Part shown: positions 17,632 through 26,486 of the stretch, piece by piece
Position numbering within the stretch: the stretch's first letter is position 1
Layout: every line of letters starts with the position of its first letter
NCBI GenBank assembly: GCA_002238965.1
Contig: MPNJ01000012.1
Span: 1 to 64,000 of the forward strand
Source: Nitrospinae bacterium bin107
Lineage (GTDB): Bacteria; UBA8248
Reading direction: 5' to 3'
DNA: 64,000 nucleotides
Translations under genes and position numbers: made by a program
Notes under the pieces: model-generated
Database searches by the model: none
Told to the model about the DNA's origin: nothing
What the model saw: only the letters and a program-made list of their open reading frames with translations

Positions 17632-18417
17632 ATGGATTTGGGACTTCACGGTAAAGCCGCCATCGTCACCGGTGGAAACTCTGGCCTCGGCCTCGCGGTC
17701 GCCAGGGAACTCGCGGGGGAGGGCTGCGACGTATGTATCTGCGCCCGGAACGAGGAGCGTCTGGCGGCGGCCAAGCAGGAAATCCAGTCGGTCTCGGAAG
17801 GCGTGGTGCGCGCGGTGCGCTGCGACGTGAGCAAGGCGGAAGAAATCGCCGCCGTGGTGGAGGAGACGGTTGCCCTTTTCGGCACGGTCCACATTCTCGT
17901 GAGCAACGCAGGGGTGAGCACGACAAAGGATTTTCTGGATGTCGAGCGCGCGGACTGGGATTACTCCATGAGCAGCATTCTCTTCGCGGCGTCGGAGTTC
18001 AGCCGTCTGGTGATCCCCTACATGCAGAAGCAGAAGTGGGGCCGCATCATCATGACGGGCTCCACGAGCAGCCGCCAGCCAAGGCCCCGCCGCGTGGTGT
18101 CGAACGCCTCCAAGGCGGCGCTGCTCAATTTCACGAAATCACTTGCGGGCGAGTTCGTGCGCGACGGCATACTGGTGAACATCGTGAACCCGGGGCGCTT
18201 CAACACCCACTGGCCCGAGCGCGTCGCGAATATGGCGGCGGAGAGCGGTCGCACCGAAGAGGAAGTCTACGCCGAGATAACGAAGGACATCGCCATCGGC
18301 CGCCTGGGCGAGGCGGAGGAATTCGCGGCGGCGGTGGCCTTTCTCGCAAGCGAGCGCGCGAGCTACATCACTGGCGCCGCTCTTCAGGTAGACGGAGGCG
18401 AGATGTATTCGATCTGA
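17632..18417 (+). CDS. SDR-family oxidoreductase lacking the catalytic Tyr
   Basis: A 261-residue short-chain dehydrogenase/reductase-like protein. The cofactor motif TGGNSGLG (13-20), SNAG (91-94) and C-terminal ITGAALQVDGG are typical. The active-site region reads SNASK, so the YxxxK tyrosine is replaced by Ser157 with Lys161 kept; the codon is TCG. A subset of SDR-like proteins has such SN-x-x-K/R patterns and their activity is uncertain. It stands divergent from the AhpD-like gene, 111 bases away. Function unknown. Confidence 0.88.
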   Translation: MDLGLHGKAAIVTGGNSGLGLAVARELAGEGCDVCICARNEERLAAAKQEIQSVSEGVVRAVRCDVSKAEEIAAVVEETVALFGTVHILVSNAGVSTTKDFLDVERADWDYSMSSILFAASEFSRLVIPYMQKQKWGRIIMTGSTSSRQPRPRRVVSNASKAALLNFTKSLAGEFVRDGILVNIVNPGRFNTHWPERVANMAAESGRTEEEVYAEITKDIAIGRLGEAEEFAAAVAFLASERASYITGAALQVDGGEMYSI

Positions 18418-18537
18418 TGGGCAGCATAGTGTGCATCCGCCTTCTTGCGGGCGCGTGGAATATCCGTGCATAAAATGTGGACAAGGTGTGGAATTGCTCA
18501 TAAATTTATCAAGCTACCCATCAGGCTCGCCTGGTGG

Positions 18538-18569
18538 TCCCCGTTGCCCTGCGGCGCGGGGATTTTTTT
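18538..18569 (+). terminator. Probable terminator downstream of the SDR gene
   Basis: CCCCG and CGGGG arms around a CCCTGCGG-type loop, followed by ATTTTTTT. The stem is imperfect. Confidence 0.5.
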
Positions 18570-18691
18570 GGGGGGTGGGGTATTACATACTTGGATTGGC
18601 CATGCCCTCCTGACAAGGGGGGTAGGGGGGTGCTTTCAAAAGGCTAGGGCGAAACCCGCCGCCGCCCTCATTCCGAGCAAGCATCTCGAAT

Positions 18692-18805
18692 CCTCATCCT
18701 GAGTAGGCGCGCAAGCGCCGTATCGAAGGATGGGGGCACATCTCTCCGGCGCGGCAGTAAACTTCGCCCTTCGATACGCGGCTTCGCCGCTACTCAGGGT
18801 GAGGC
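18692..18805. repeat. Inverted pair of the CCTTCGATACG repeat
   Basis: The left arm (about 18692-18730) and right arm (about 18768-18805) are inverted copies of one another over roughly 38 bases: CTTCGATACG, a small GCGGC..GCCGC-type hairpin, then CTACTCAGG(A/G)TGAGG. The right arm matches the element at 882-918. This is a BIME-like arrangement. Confidence 0.75.
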
Positions 18806-18864
18806 GGAGTGGCGGCCTACCGGACAAAGTGATGGGAAAGATCGCCAGGAAAGTTTGGGATTCG

Positions 18865-19239
18865 TTACGTCACCGCCGCCGCGAACTGAAACCCCGCCCA
18901 GACGGCGAGGAGACACCCGGCGACCGAGAGCGCCACGTAGAGCGCCGCCAGGAGCCAGTCGCCTTCCTGGAACATGAGGAGGGTTTCGAGGCTGAAGGCG
19001 GAAAACGTGGTGAACCCGCCCAGGAGTCCTATCATCGTGAACAGGCGGACCTCCTCGCTGAACAACTCCCTCGCGACGAGCAGTTCGTAGGTGCACCCGA
19101 TGATGAACGAGCCGATGATGTTGGCCGCCAGGGTGCCGAAGGGCCAGTCTGCGCCCAGCGATCGCTGCACGAAGAGCGCCAGTCCGTATCGAAGCGCGCT
19201 GCCGATTGCGCCGCCGCCCGCCACCAAAAGCCAGTTCAA
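18865..19239 (-). CDS. crcB: Fluoride ion exporter CrcB/Fluc
   Basis: A 124-residue, four-helix membrane protein. The family motifs are GGGAIGSALRYGL, LAANIIGSFIIG and the fluoride-pore GLLGGFTTFSAFSLE. It exports fluoride and works as an antiparallel dimer. TTG 19239 is chosen as start because AAAGGAG lies six bases upstream and it gives the usual length; an open frame continues upstream but is not family-like. I looked for the fluoride riboswitch pattern in the 130 bases before it and did not find it. Confidence 0.9.
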   Translation of the reverse strand: MNWLLVAGGGAIGSALRYGLALFVQRSLGADWPFGTLAANIIGSFIIGCTYELLVARELFSEEVRLFTMIGLLGGFTTFSAFSLETLLMFQEGDWLLAALYVALSVAGCLLAVWAGFQFAAAVT

Positions 19240-19371
19240 CAGAAGCTCCTTTCCACCGGGATGAATCCGCACCGCCTTGATCTCCCGAAAAATGACACCA
19301 TTGCGCATACGGCGCAAGAGTTTCACGGCCCCCCGCTTTTCGAGCGCGTCCACCTTCTCTAAAATGAGCGC

Positions 19372-20592
19372 ATGGACAAGACGAGCGTAGACACCACTCA
19401 AAAAGACTGGAAGGCGCAGCTGGAAGATGAACTGCGCGAACTCGCAGAAGCCAACCTGCGCCGGGGTCTGCGCACCGTCGAGGGGATGCAGGGCCCCACC
19501 ATGCGTTATGGCGGGAGGACCCTCATCAACCTCTCGAGCAACAACTACCTGGGTCTCGCCAACTTTCCTGCGATCATCGAGGCGTCCGTCGAGGCCGCGC
19601 GGGCCTCGGGCGCGAGCGGGGCCGCCTCCCCGCTCATCTCTGGCCACATGGCCGCCCACGAGGAATTGGCGCGCGCGCTGGCCGCCTTCAAGCGAAAGGA
19701 CGCCGCGCTCCTCTTCGGCTCGGGGTTTCTGGCGAACTTAAGTTTGATCACCGCCCTGGTCGGTGAGGGAGACGCCGTTTTCAGTGACGCGTTAAACCAC
19801 GCGAGCATCGTGGACGGCTGCCGGCTCTCCCGGGCGTGCGTCCACGTCTACCCCCACGCGAACCTAAACCGCCTGGAAGACGCTCTCAAGAATCCCCGGG
19901 CGCGCCGGAAGCTCATTGTGACGGACGGCGTCTTCAGCATGGACGGCGATCTGGCGCCGCTGCCCGGTATCTGCGACCTCGCGGATAAATATGGCGCGAT
20001 GCTCGTGGTGGACGACGCGCACGGCACGGGGGTCATCGGGAAGGGCGGCAGGGGGAGCGGCGCTTATTTCGGTGTGGAAGACGGCGTATCGGTGTCCATG
20101 GGCACGCTGGGCAAGGCGCTCGCCTCATACGGCGCGTTCGCGTGCGCCGATTCCGAGGTGATCGATTACCTCGTCAACAAGGCGCGGCCCTATATCTACT
20201 CGACCAGCCCGCCGCCCGCCGTGGCCGCTGCCTCCCGCGCTGCCCTTCGCGTCGTGGAAGGCGCCGAGGGGGAGCGCCGCCGGGAGAATCTGGCGGACTT
20301 GTGCGCGCGCTTCCGCGCGGGGCTTCGCTACATCGGGGTTCGCGTGAGCGAGCAGCCTCCCGGGGCGGAGATTCCGATTTTCCCCATCATCATCAAGGAC
20401 ACGGAAAAAACGCTGGCGCTCGCGGAATACCTGATGGAGGCGGGCGTTTACCTGCTCGCCATCCGCCCGCCCACCGTGCCCGAGGGAACGAGCAGGCTCA
20501 GGGCCACCCTCATGGCGACGCACACCGAGGCGCAGATTGACCGGACGCTCGACGCCCTGGAGTCGGGGTTGAAAAAGCTGAGTATCGCCTAG
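19372..20592 (+). CDS. BioF/KBL-type alpha-oxoamine synthase
   Basis: A 406-residue PLP enzyme of the alpha-oxoamine synthase family (8-amino-7-oxononanoate synthase, glycine C-acetyltransferase and relatives), which condenses an amino acid with an acyl-CoA. Family blocks include LINLSSNNYLGLA, GSGFLANLS, DALNHASIVDG, VDDAHGTGVIG and the PLP lysine in GTLGKALASYG. The C-terminus has IFPIIIKDTEKTLALAEYL. No bio genes are nearby, so biotin synthesis, threonine breakdown or a specialised condensation are all open. It is convergent with the next gene and overlaps it by four bases. Confidence 0.87.
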   Translation: MDKTSVDTTQKDWKAQLEDELRELAEANLRRGLRTVEGMQGPTMRYGGRTLINLSSNNYLGLANFPAIIEASVEAARASGASGAASPLISGHMAAHEELARALAAFKRKDAALLFGSGFLANLSLITALVGEGDAVFSDALNHASIVDGCRLSRACVHVYPHANLNRLEDALKNPRARRKLIVTDGVFSMDGDLAPLPGICDLADKYGAMLVVDDAHGTGVIGKGGRGSGAYFGVEDGVSVSMGTLGKALASYGAFACADSEVIDYLVNKARPYIYSTSPPPAVAAASRAALRVVEGAEGERRRENLADLCARFRAGLRYIGVRVSEQPPGAEIPIFPIIIKDTEKTLALAEYLMEAGVYLLAIRPPTVPEGTSRLRATLMATHTEAQIDRTLDALESGLKKLSIA

Positions 20593-21590
20593 TCGATTTC
20601 CACGATTACGTTGCCTACCGCTTCACTCGCTTCCACGGTCTCGTGCGCGCTTGCGAGTTCATCGAGCGGGAAACGCTCGGCGATGTGGTGTGTGAGCGCG
20701 CCTGCGTCCAGCGCGCGGGTGATGTCCGCCGCCGCGTGGAGCAGAGCCCCCGGCGGACAGCAGTGGACCATCACGAGTCTGATGGTGATGTTGTTCAGCA
20801 TGAGTTCGTAGTGGGGAAAGCGTGGGTTGCGGTCCCCCATCGAGGAATAAGATGTGATCACGCCGCCGACCTTCAGGATTTTGTAGTTCGTCTCCCAGTT
20901 CACCCCTAAATTCACGTCCACAACGCGGTCCACGCCCGCGCCGTCCGTGATCGCAAGCACCTTTTCAGCAACGTCTTCTTCGCGGTAGTTGATGATGTAC
21001 TCAGCGGAAGACGCACGCTCCGCCTTGGCGTCCGAACTCACCGTGGCGATCACGCGCGCTCCCGCCCATCTGGCGATTTGCACGGCGTAGACGCCCACGC
21101 GGCCCGCGCCGCCCGTCACCAGCACCGTCTTGCCCTCGATGGGGCCGTCCGCGAACAGGCATCGATGCGCCGTCATGGCGGGAATGCCGAGGCACGCCCC
21201 TTCTGCGAATGTGGTTCCCTCCGGCAGGCGGACCAGAAACCTCTCGGGCAGGCAGACGTACTGCGCCGAGGTGCCGAACGCGCGTTTGTAGCGCGCGTTG
21301 TAGACCCATACGCGATCGCCGACTTCATACCCGCTCGCGCCAGGTCCTGATTTGTCCACGACGCCCGCGCCGTCGTTGTGGGGGATGGTCCTCGGGAAAT
21401 CGGGAAAGTGCTCGAAATAGCCCCAGTCCTCGGTTCCCTGGCCGCCGCGGCGCTTGCAATCCGTGGGGTTCACGCCCGATGCGTGAAGCCGCACCCTGAT
21501 TTCGCCTGCGCCGGGTTCGGGCCTCGCCATCTCGCCGACTTCGATGACCTCGCGCGCCCCGCCCTTGCGTTCGTACCAGCCTGCCCGCAT
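20589..21590 (-). CDS. Zinc-independent quinone reductase-like MDR protein
   Basis: A 333-residue medium-chain dehydrogenase/reductase of the NADPH:quinone reductase branch. GEIRVRLHASGVNPTDCKRR and HNDGAGVV form the N-terminal GroES-like part; VLVTGGAGRVGVYAVQIARWAGARVI is the nucleotide-binding motif. The structural zinc cysteines of alcohol dehydrogenases are absent. The start may be ATG 21590 or the adjacent GTG 21593, with AAAGGAGA upstream. Quinone or enone reduction with NADPH is the likely activity. Confidence 0.85.
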   Translation of the reverse strand: MRAGWYERKGGAREVIEVGEMARPEPGAGEIRVRLHASGVNPTDCKRRGGQGTEDWGYFEHFPDFPRTIPHNDGAGVVDKSGPGASGYEVGDRVWVYNARYKRAFGTSAQYVCLPERFLVRLPEGTTFAEGACLGIPAMTAHRCLFADGPIEGKTVLVTGGAGRVGVYAVQIARWAGARVIATVSSDAKAERASSAEYIINYREEDVAEKVLAITDGAGVDRVVDVNLGVNWETNYKILKVGGVITSYSSMGDRNPRFPHYELMLNNITIRLVMVHCCPPGALLHAAADITRALDAGALTHHIAERFPLDELASAHETVEASEAVGNVIVEID

Positions 21591-21614
21591 CACTTACGCT
21601 CTCCTTTGCCTGCC

Positions 21615-22043
21615 TTACCCGTGGGTGACCGAAACGCCCAGGTAGACGACGATGAGGGCGAGGATCAGATTGATGAGGAGCCAGGTCTTGCGCTGCGCCT
21701 TCATGCCCCCGAAGCCCTTCGGGATGGTGAGCGCGACGCCTATGAAGATGATGACGAGCGCCAGGACGATCTTCACGATCAGCGACCCCGGAATGGCGAG
21801 GCCGCTCCGCACGAGGCGGGTGAGGTGGTGAAACCCCGTCAGTATCAGGATCAGGAACGAGCCGTGGAGTATCGGGATGAAGCGTTTCTGGATTTTCGCC
21901 ATGAACGGCCCTCGCTCCGCCTCGGGCAGATCCGCCGCAGTGGGGATGACCACGAAGCGAAGAAAGGCCACGCCGCCGACCGCCAGAATCGCGCTCAGCA
22001 CATGTAGGGTCGTGATGATGATGTTTCCCGTGCTGTATCCCAT
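21615..22043 (-). CDS. Small four-helix membrane protein
   Basis: A 142-residue integral membrane protein with about four hydrophobic helices (residues 8-30, 56-76, 84-105, 118-138). It resembles CopD/DUF2214-type small membrane proteins, with His17 (TLHVLSA), His63 and His70-71 (TGFHHLTR) that could bind heme or metal. ATG 22043 is preferred over GTG 22052 because GGGAG is eight bases before it. It follows the FIST gene on the same strand. Function unknown. Confidence 0.7.
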   Translation of the reverse strand: MGYSTGNIIITTLHVLSAILAVGGVAFLRFVVIPTAADLPEAERGPFMAKIQKRFIPILHGSFLILILTGFHHLTRLVRSGLAIPGSLIVKIVLALVIIFIGVALTIPKGFGGMKAQRKTWLLINLILALIVVYLGVSVTHG

Positions 22044-22080
22044 AAGACGCACTCCCGTAGATGATGAGTAATTTTTTTGC

Positions 22081-23301
22081 TTAGGCCGTGTCCTCTCCCA
22101 GCAGAACGAGGACGCCGGAATACTGGTGGAGGTGATCGATTTTCCCGATGGGCGCTATCTCGGAACCCGTAAAAAACCCCGCGACGGGCAGCCCGCGCAT
22201 CTTCTCCCGGATCGCCATGGCGTCCACCTCCTTCTCTCCGTAGAGGGAGCTGCCACGGCCCGCGCAGTTGAAATAAAGGCCGAACGCGCGCGCGTCCGCT
22301 TCTTCTGTGGCGCCGAAGCGCCGGGATCCTTTTTCCAGCATCGTGCGGAGGTCCTCACGCGCGCGCGAACCGTCCCGTTTGGCGAAGGTGATGGCCTGGC
22401 CTGTTTTCACCGGCGTCGGCAGCGCGATGATGCCCCGCTCTTCGTCCGCGCCCACGATGGGCCGCACGATATATTCGCCGTGGTCGAGCATCACCTTGTC
22501 CGGATCTCCCGGTATGCCGATGAACAGGTTCATGGCGGCGAACTGGATGTTCTCCATCCATTCGGGGCCCGCCGCCTCGGCGAAGGCGTCGTAGGCGCGC
22601 TCGCCGGAAATCTCCCAGACGACGTTATCCTCCGCCCGGGTGATGAGCCTGGGCTCGCCCACCGGTAGATAAGCCTGTGATATTCCAATAAACCGCCTGG
22701 GCGCACCCGCGAATACGACGCCCGAGACGGCGTTTGTCTGCATCTGACCGTCCAGGAACTGAAATGTTTTCCCCGCCGAGCCGTCCTCGGCGGCGCCGCC
22801 CCCCACGATGATGGCCTCCTCACCCAACTCCTCGTGAATTCCCTCGAAAAGCGCGTCGGCCTGGAGGTGATAGCTGTCGGGCATGATGACGACAAGGGGT
22901 GGATTCTCGTGAGAGAGTGCGTCTCCCAGCTCTTTTTTCGCCGCCCGGCCGATGGCGCGCCCGCATTCTGATGGCGCGTCGCCAAGGCCCTCGACCAGAA
23001 AAGGCGCTGCGGGCGGGGCGTCGCCGCCGACCGCCAGAACCGAGATGCCCGGCGTCCGCTCGATTTCGCCCTGCGCCGTCATGACGCCGAAGCCCGTGCA
23101 GCCGACGACCCTTGCGCCGCCTGTCCCCTCGGCGACTGCGGCGACCACCTCGGGCCATCTGCTCAGGTGTCCCGGTGTCGCGAACAGGAAAACGAGGGAG
23201 GCGGCGTCGATCTTCGCCTCCGCCATGGCTTCTTCTATCGCTTCGCGCGCGGCGGTGGCGGAATCGGGATTGGAGGAGAGGCCGCTCCCCGCGCGCGTCA
23301 T
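22081..23301 (-). CDS. FIST-domain sensory protein
   Basis: A 406-residue protein with FIST N and FIST C domains. The N-terminal part has LVFLFATPGHLSRWPEVVAAV and GCTGFGVMTAQGEIE; the C-terminal part has the GLYFNCAGRGSSLYG and FFTGSEIAPIG motifs that define the family. FIST proteins are predicted sensors of small molecules such as amino acids. Here the domain is not joined to any output domain. The ATG overlaps the stop of the CoA-transferase B gene (ATGA), so it is probably cotranslated with the CoA-transferase. Confidence 0.87.
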   Translation of the reverse strand: MTRAGSGLSSNPDSATAAREAIEEAMAEAKIDAASLVFLFATPGHLSRWPEVVAAVAEGTGGARVVGCTGFGVMTAQGEIERTPGISVLAVGGDAPPAAPFLVEGLGDAPSECGRAIGRAAKKELGDALSHENPPLVVIMPDSYHLQADALFEGIHEELGEEAIIVGGGAAEDGSAGKTFQFLDGQMQTNAVSGVVFAGAPRRFIGISQAYLPVGEPRLITRAEDNVVWEISGERAYDAFAEAAGPEWMENIQFAAMNLFIGIPGDPDKVMLDHGEYIVRPIVGADEERGIIALPTPVKTGQAITFAKRDGSRAREDLRTMLEKGSRRFGATEEADARAFGLYFNCAGRGSSLYGEKEVDAMAIREKMRGLPVAGFFTGSEIAPIGKIDHLHQYSGVLVLLGEDTA

Positions 23302-23993
23302 GGCGTTTCCTCACGCGTCAGGGCGCCCGGCGGCCCGTTCGTGTGGAGTCTGGGTTCGCTCACCGCCTGCACGTCATCGGCGGTGAGGCCTTCGGCCACT
23401 TCCCTTAAGATGGGTCCATCCGGCGTGAACTCGATGAACGCGATGTCGGTGAACAGCTTGGTGACGACCTGCCGCGCGGTGAGGGGATAGGTGCAATCTT
23501 CGAGGAGCTTCAGGCCGCCGTCTTTCATGGTGTGGGTCATGATGGCGTAGACCTCGCGCGCGCCCGCCGCCAGGTCCATCGCGCCGCCGATGCCGCCTTT
23601 GCCCAGTCCCGGCACCGTCCAGTTCGCCAGATCGCCCTGGGCCGAGACCTGCAGCGCGCCCATGATGGCGATGTCGATGTGACCGCCGCGTATCATGGCG
23701 AAGGCGTCGGCGTGTCCGAACACGGATGCGCCCGGTAGCGTGGTGATGGGTTCACGCGAGGCGTTGATGTAGTCCTTGTCCTCTTCGCCGGGCTCCGGCC
23801 TCGGGCCCGCGCCGATGATTCCGTTTTCGGCCATGAACATCACGCCGCGCCCGGCTTCCACGTAATTGCCCACCAGCGTAGGGATGCCGATGCCTAAGTT
23901 CACCACCGCGCCGTCGGGCAGTTCCGCCGCCACGCGCCGGGCGATGTCGGCCGGCTTGAGGGCGCAGTTCTCAAGTTTCGGATCGGAGGCCAA
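23298..23993 (-). CDS. 3-oxoacid CoA-transferase subunit B
   Basis: A 231-residue beta subunit of an SCOT-type CoA-transferase. GAVVNLGIGIPTLVGNYV, the catalytic glutamate in FMAENGIIG, SVFGHADAFAMIRGGHID and GLGKGGIGGAMDL are family signatures. TTG 23993 is the likely start, with GAGGAGAAG upstream, overlapping the end of subunit A by 23 bases. The enzyme moves CoA between acyl groups such as succinyl-CoA and acetoacetate. Confidence 0.92.
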   Translation of the reverse strand: MASDPKLENCALKPADIARRVAAELPDGAVVNLGIGIPTLVGNYVEAGRGVMFMAENGIIGAGPRPEPGEEDKDYINASREPITTLPGASVFGHADAFAMIRGGHIDIAIMGALQVSAQGDLANWTVPGLGKGGIGGAMDLAAGAREVYAIMTHTMKDGGLKLLEDCTYPLTARQVVTKLFTDIAFIEFTPDGPILREVAEGLTADDVQAVSEPRLHTNGPPGALTREETP

Positions 23994-24660
23994 GGTCTTC
24001 TCCTCTTACGACTCTTTGCACGTATATCGAAGGTGTATGCACGCTCTCTGGCGCGATGACGCCGGGGTCCACGATTTCCTCCACCTCGACGATGGTGAGC
24101 GGAGCCGCCGTCGCCATGACGGGGTTGAAGTTCGCCGCCGTGCCCCGGTAGGTGAGGTTTCCCGTGCTGTCGGCCCGGTGCGCCTTGATGATCGCGACGT
24201 CGCCCGCCAGGGGATGTTCGAGAACGGTCTCACGTCCGTTGATCGTGCGGGTCTCTTTGCCCTCGGCCGCCTGCGTGCCGACGCCGGTGGGCGTGTAGAA
24301 GGCGGCGATGCCCGCGCCCGCCGCCCGGATTCTCTCGGCCATGGTCCCCTGGGGTAGCTGTTCGAGTTCGATTTTTCCCTCGAGGAACAGTTCTCTGAAC
24401 ACGAACGCGCTCCTGTGGAAGGCGTAGCTGCAGATAATTTTCCGCACCTTCCTCTGCCGGAGCAAAACGGCGAGGCCGCGCTCGCCGAAACCCGCGTGGT
24501 TGGTGACGACGGTCAGGTCGCGCGCGGGATGATCGGCCATGGCGACCAGGAGATTTTCCGGGATGCCCGCGCCGCCGAACCCGCCCAGCAGAATGGTGGC
24601 GCCATCGGGTATATCGGCGATGGCGGCTTTGGAAGATGGATACACCTTATCGGAGGTCAA
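23971..24660 (-). CDS. 3-oxoacid CoA-transferase subunit A
   Basis: A 229-residue alpha subunit partner of the gene at 23298. GATILLGGFGGAGIPENLL, the GTMAERIRAAGAGIAAFYTPTGVGT segment, and NLTYRGTAANFNPVMATAA are characteristic. The start is probably TTG 24660; the ribosome site (AAAGAGAA) is modest and an internal GTG is possible. The set A-B-FIST-small membrane protein forms a minus-strand run. The acyl substrate is not defined by sequence. Confidence 0.92.
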   Translation of the reverse strand: MTSDKVYPSSKAAIADIPDGATILLGGFGGAGIPENLLVAMADHPARDLTVVTNHAGFGERGLAVLLRQRKVRKIICSYAFHRSAFVFRELFLEGKIELEQLPQGTMAERIRAAGAGIAAFYTPTGVGTQAAEGKETRTINGRETVLEHPLAGDVAIIKAHRADSTGNLTYRGTAANFNPVMATAAPLTIVEVEEIVDPGVIAPESVHTPSIYVQRVVRGEDLGLRSET

Positions 24661-24844
24661 ATCGTCGTTCTCTTTGTTGAGGGAAAATCCATACAGCTTG
24701 GTTCCGTGCGAATTTCAATCTATTTATGAGGCATCGACCCGAAAAAATCCAGGCGGACCCAAGGCTTGCCTCAGGCCTTTCTGTGCCATAGAGTGCGGAT
24801 TCATTTTTGCCGGGTGTGGGTTTCATTTTTTCGAGGAGTGCGTT

Positions 24845-26425
24845 GTGGCGAGGCAGCCCAGGCGAGCGCCGGAAACGGAAACGAAGAACATGGCGGGCCT
24901 GTATCTCTATTTCTCGGTCTTTCTCTCGGGCGGCTCGATTCTCGTCATGGAGATCGCGGCGGGACGCGTGCTCGCCCCTCACTTCGGCAACACGCTCTAC
25001 ACCTGGACCTCGATGATCGGCATCATCCTGGCCGCGCTGAGCCTCGGCTATTCCATCGGCGGGAGGCTCGCGGATCGCAAGCCGTCTACGAAGCTGTTCT
25101 TCCTGCTCATGCTGGGCGGCGCGGGCCTCGTGGCCCTGGTGCCGGCCCTGCGGGGGATTCTGCTGCCCGCGATGGAAGAGGGCCTGGGCCTGCGCTCGGG
25201 GCCGGTGTTCGCCGGTCTTTTGCTCTTCGCCGCTCCGGGTTGCGTGCTCGCCACGCTGACGCCCTTCGCGGTGAAGCTCGCAGCCAGAGGAGTGGGGAGC
25301 CTGGGGGCGGTGACGGGCAACCTCTTCACCTGGTCCACGGTCGGGAGCATCCTCGGCACGTTCGCGACGGGCTTCGTCTTCATTCCCTTCTTCGGGCTGA
25401 ACGGCATCTTCCTGACGACGGCGGGCGCGCTTGCGCTGACGGCGCTCTTCGGGCTCTACCTCAGCGGTGACCTCGCCAGTTTGTTCTCGAAGCGAAACGC
25501 GCGGGCGAACCTGCTTCTCGGAGCGTTCGTGCTCGCCTCGATGGGGACTGGCGCCGCGTGGCTGGGCGTCATCCCCGGCGTGGATAAAGATACGATTTGG
25601 GTGCGCGAGAACATGTACCACATGATTCGCGTGTTCGAGAGGGCCGAAGCGGACGGCGCGCGGGTTCGCGAGATGTACCTGGATCATCAGCCTGAGGGGG
25701 CGATGGTCCTGGACGACGACAGAAAGTTTTTCTACGAATACACCCGTTTTCTGGAGTTGGGGCCGCTGTTCGCGCCCCACATGAAGCGCGCGATCTTTAT
25801 CGGCGGCGGCGCCTTCACGATGCCCAAGGCCCTTCAACTCATGAAGCCGGAGATGTCCATCGCAGTGGCCGAACTCGACGAGGAAGTGGTCGATGCGGGA
25901 AAAAAATTTTTCAGGCTGGGGAAATTCCCGAAGCTGAAGGCCATGGTGGGAGACGGCAGGCGCATTCTCCGCTCATCCGGTGAAAAATACGATTTCATCG
26001 TCGGCGACGCCTACCGGGGCTTGAGGAACATACCGCCGCATCTGGTCACCCGGGAGTTTTTCGAGGAAGCGCGCGAGCGCCTGGCGTCCGGCGGCGTGTT
26101 CATGCTGAACCTGATCGGCTACCGCGCGGGCGCCGGTGGCGCGATTTACGCATCCGTCTATCGGACGATGAAGTCGGTATTCCCCGAGATATACATCTAC
26201 AGTACGGACCCGGCCAACGCCTATGTAGCGCAGAACATTCTCATCTTCGGGTTCCGGGACGAGGACGCAGGTCGCTTCCGCCGGGTAAGCGAGGCGATAC
26301 GCCGGGACCGGAAGTTCGAGTTCGCCGCGCGCTCTCGCGTGGCGCCGCCGGGCTCGCGCCTTTATGGCCCGGTTTTGACGGACGACTATAATCCGGTGGA
26401 ATATCTCATCGAAAAAGGACTTTAA
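24845..26425 (+). CDS. Spermidine synthase-like fused membrane protein
   Basis: A 526-residue two-part protein. The first 270 residues hold about eight hydrophobic helices (GSILVMEIAAGRVLAPHFGN is the family start). The last 230 form a spermidine-synthase-like Rossmann domain with FIGGGAFTMPKAL, VAELDEEVVDAGKKFF and VGDGRRILR, FIVGDAYRG. Such fusions are common in bacteria; a polyamine-forming activity is not established for them. GTG 24845 is chosen for its GAGGAG six bases upstream, and ATG 24890 is the alternative. Confidence 0.85.
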   Translation: MARQPRRAPETETKNMAGLYLYFSVFLSGGSILVMEIAAGRVLAPHFGNTLYTWTSMIGIILAALSLGYSIGGRLADRKPSTKLFFLLMLGGAGLVALVPALRGILLPAMEEGLGLRSGPVFAGLLLFAAPGCVLATLTPFAVKLAARGVGSLGAVTGNLFTWSTVGSILGTFATGFVFIPFFGLNGIFLTTAGALALTALFGLYLSGDLASLFSKRNARANLLLGAFVLASMGTGAAWLGVIPGVDKDTIWVRENMYHMIRVFERAEADGARVREMYLDHQPEGAMVLDDDRKFFYEYTRFLELGPLFAPHMKRAIFIGGGAFTMPKALQLMKPEMSIAVAELDEEVVDAGKKFFRLGKFPKLKAMVGDGRRILRSSGEKYDFIVGDAYRGLRNIPPHLVTREFFEEARERLASGGVFMLNLIGYRAGAGGAIYASVYRTMKSVFPEIYIYSTDPANAYVAQNILIFGFRDEDAGRFRRVSEAIRRDRKFEFAARSRVAPPGSRLYGPVLTDDYNPVEYLIEKGL

Positions 26426-26486
26426 TTCTAAGTGGCGGGGATGAGAACGACGTACCTGCCGCGCATGGAATCAATAGGGAGAAGCA

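Larger units (their letters stand above)
18418..18864. other. Non-coding spacer with terminator and inverted repeats
   Basis: About 450 bases without a convincing gene between the SDR and crcB. They contain a probable terminator (18538-18569), a G-rich run (GGGGGGTGGGG near 18570), and the inverted repeat pair at 18692-18805. Confidence 0.6.

Noticed and set aside
19240-19371. Possible fluoride riboswitch before crcB
   Set aside because: The conserved fluoride aptamer blocks were not found in the short upstream region.
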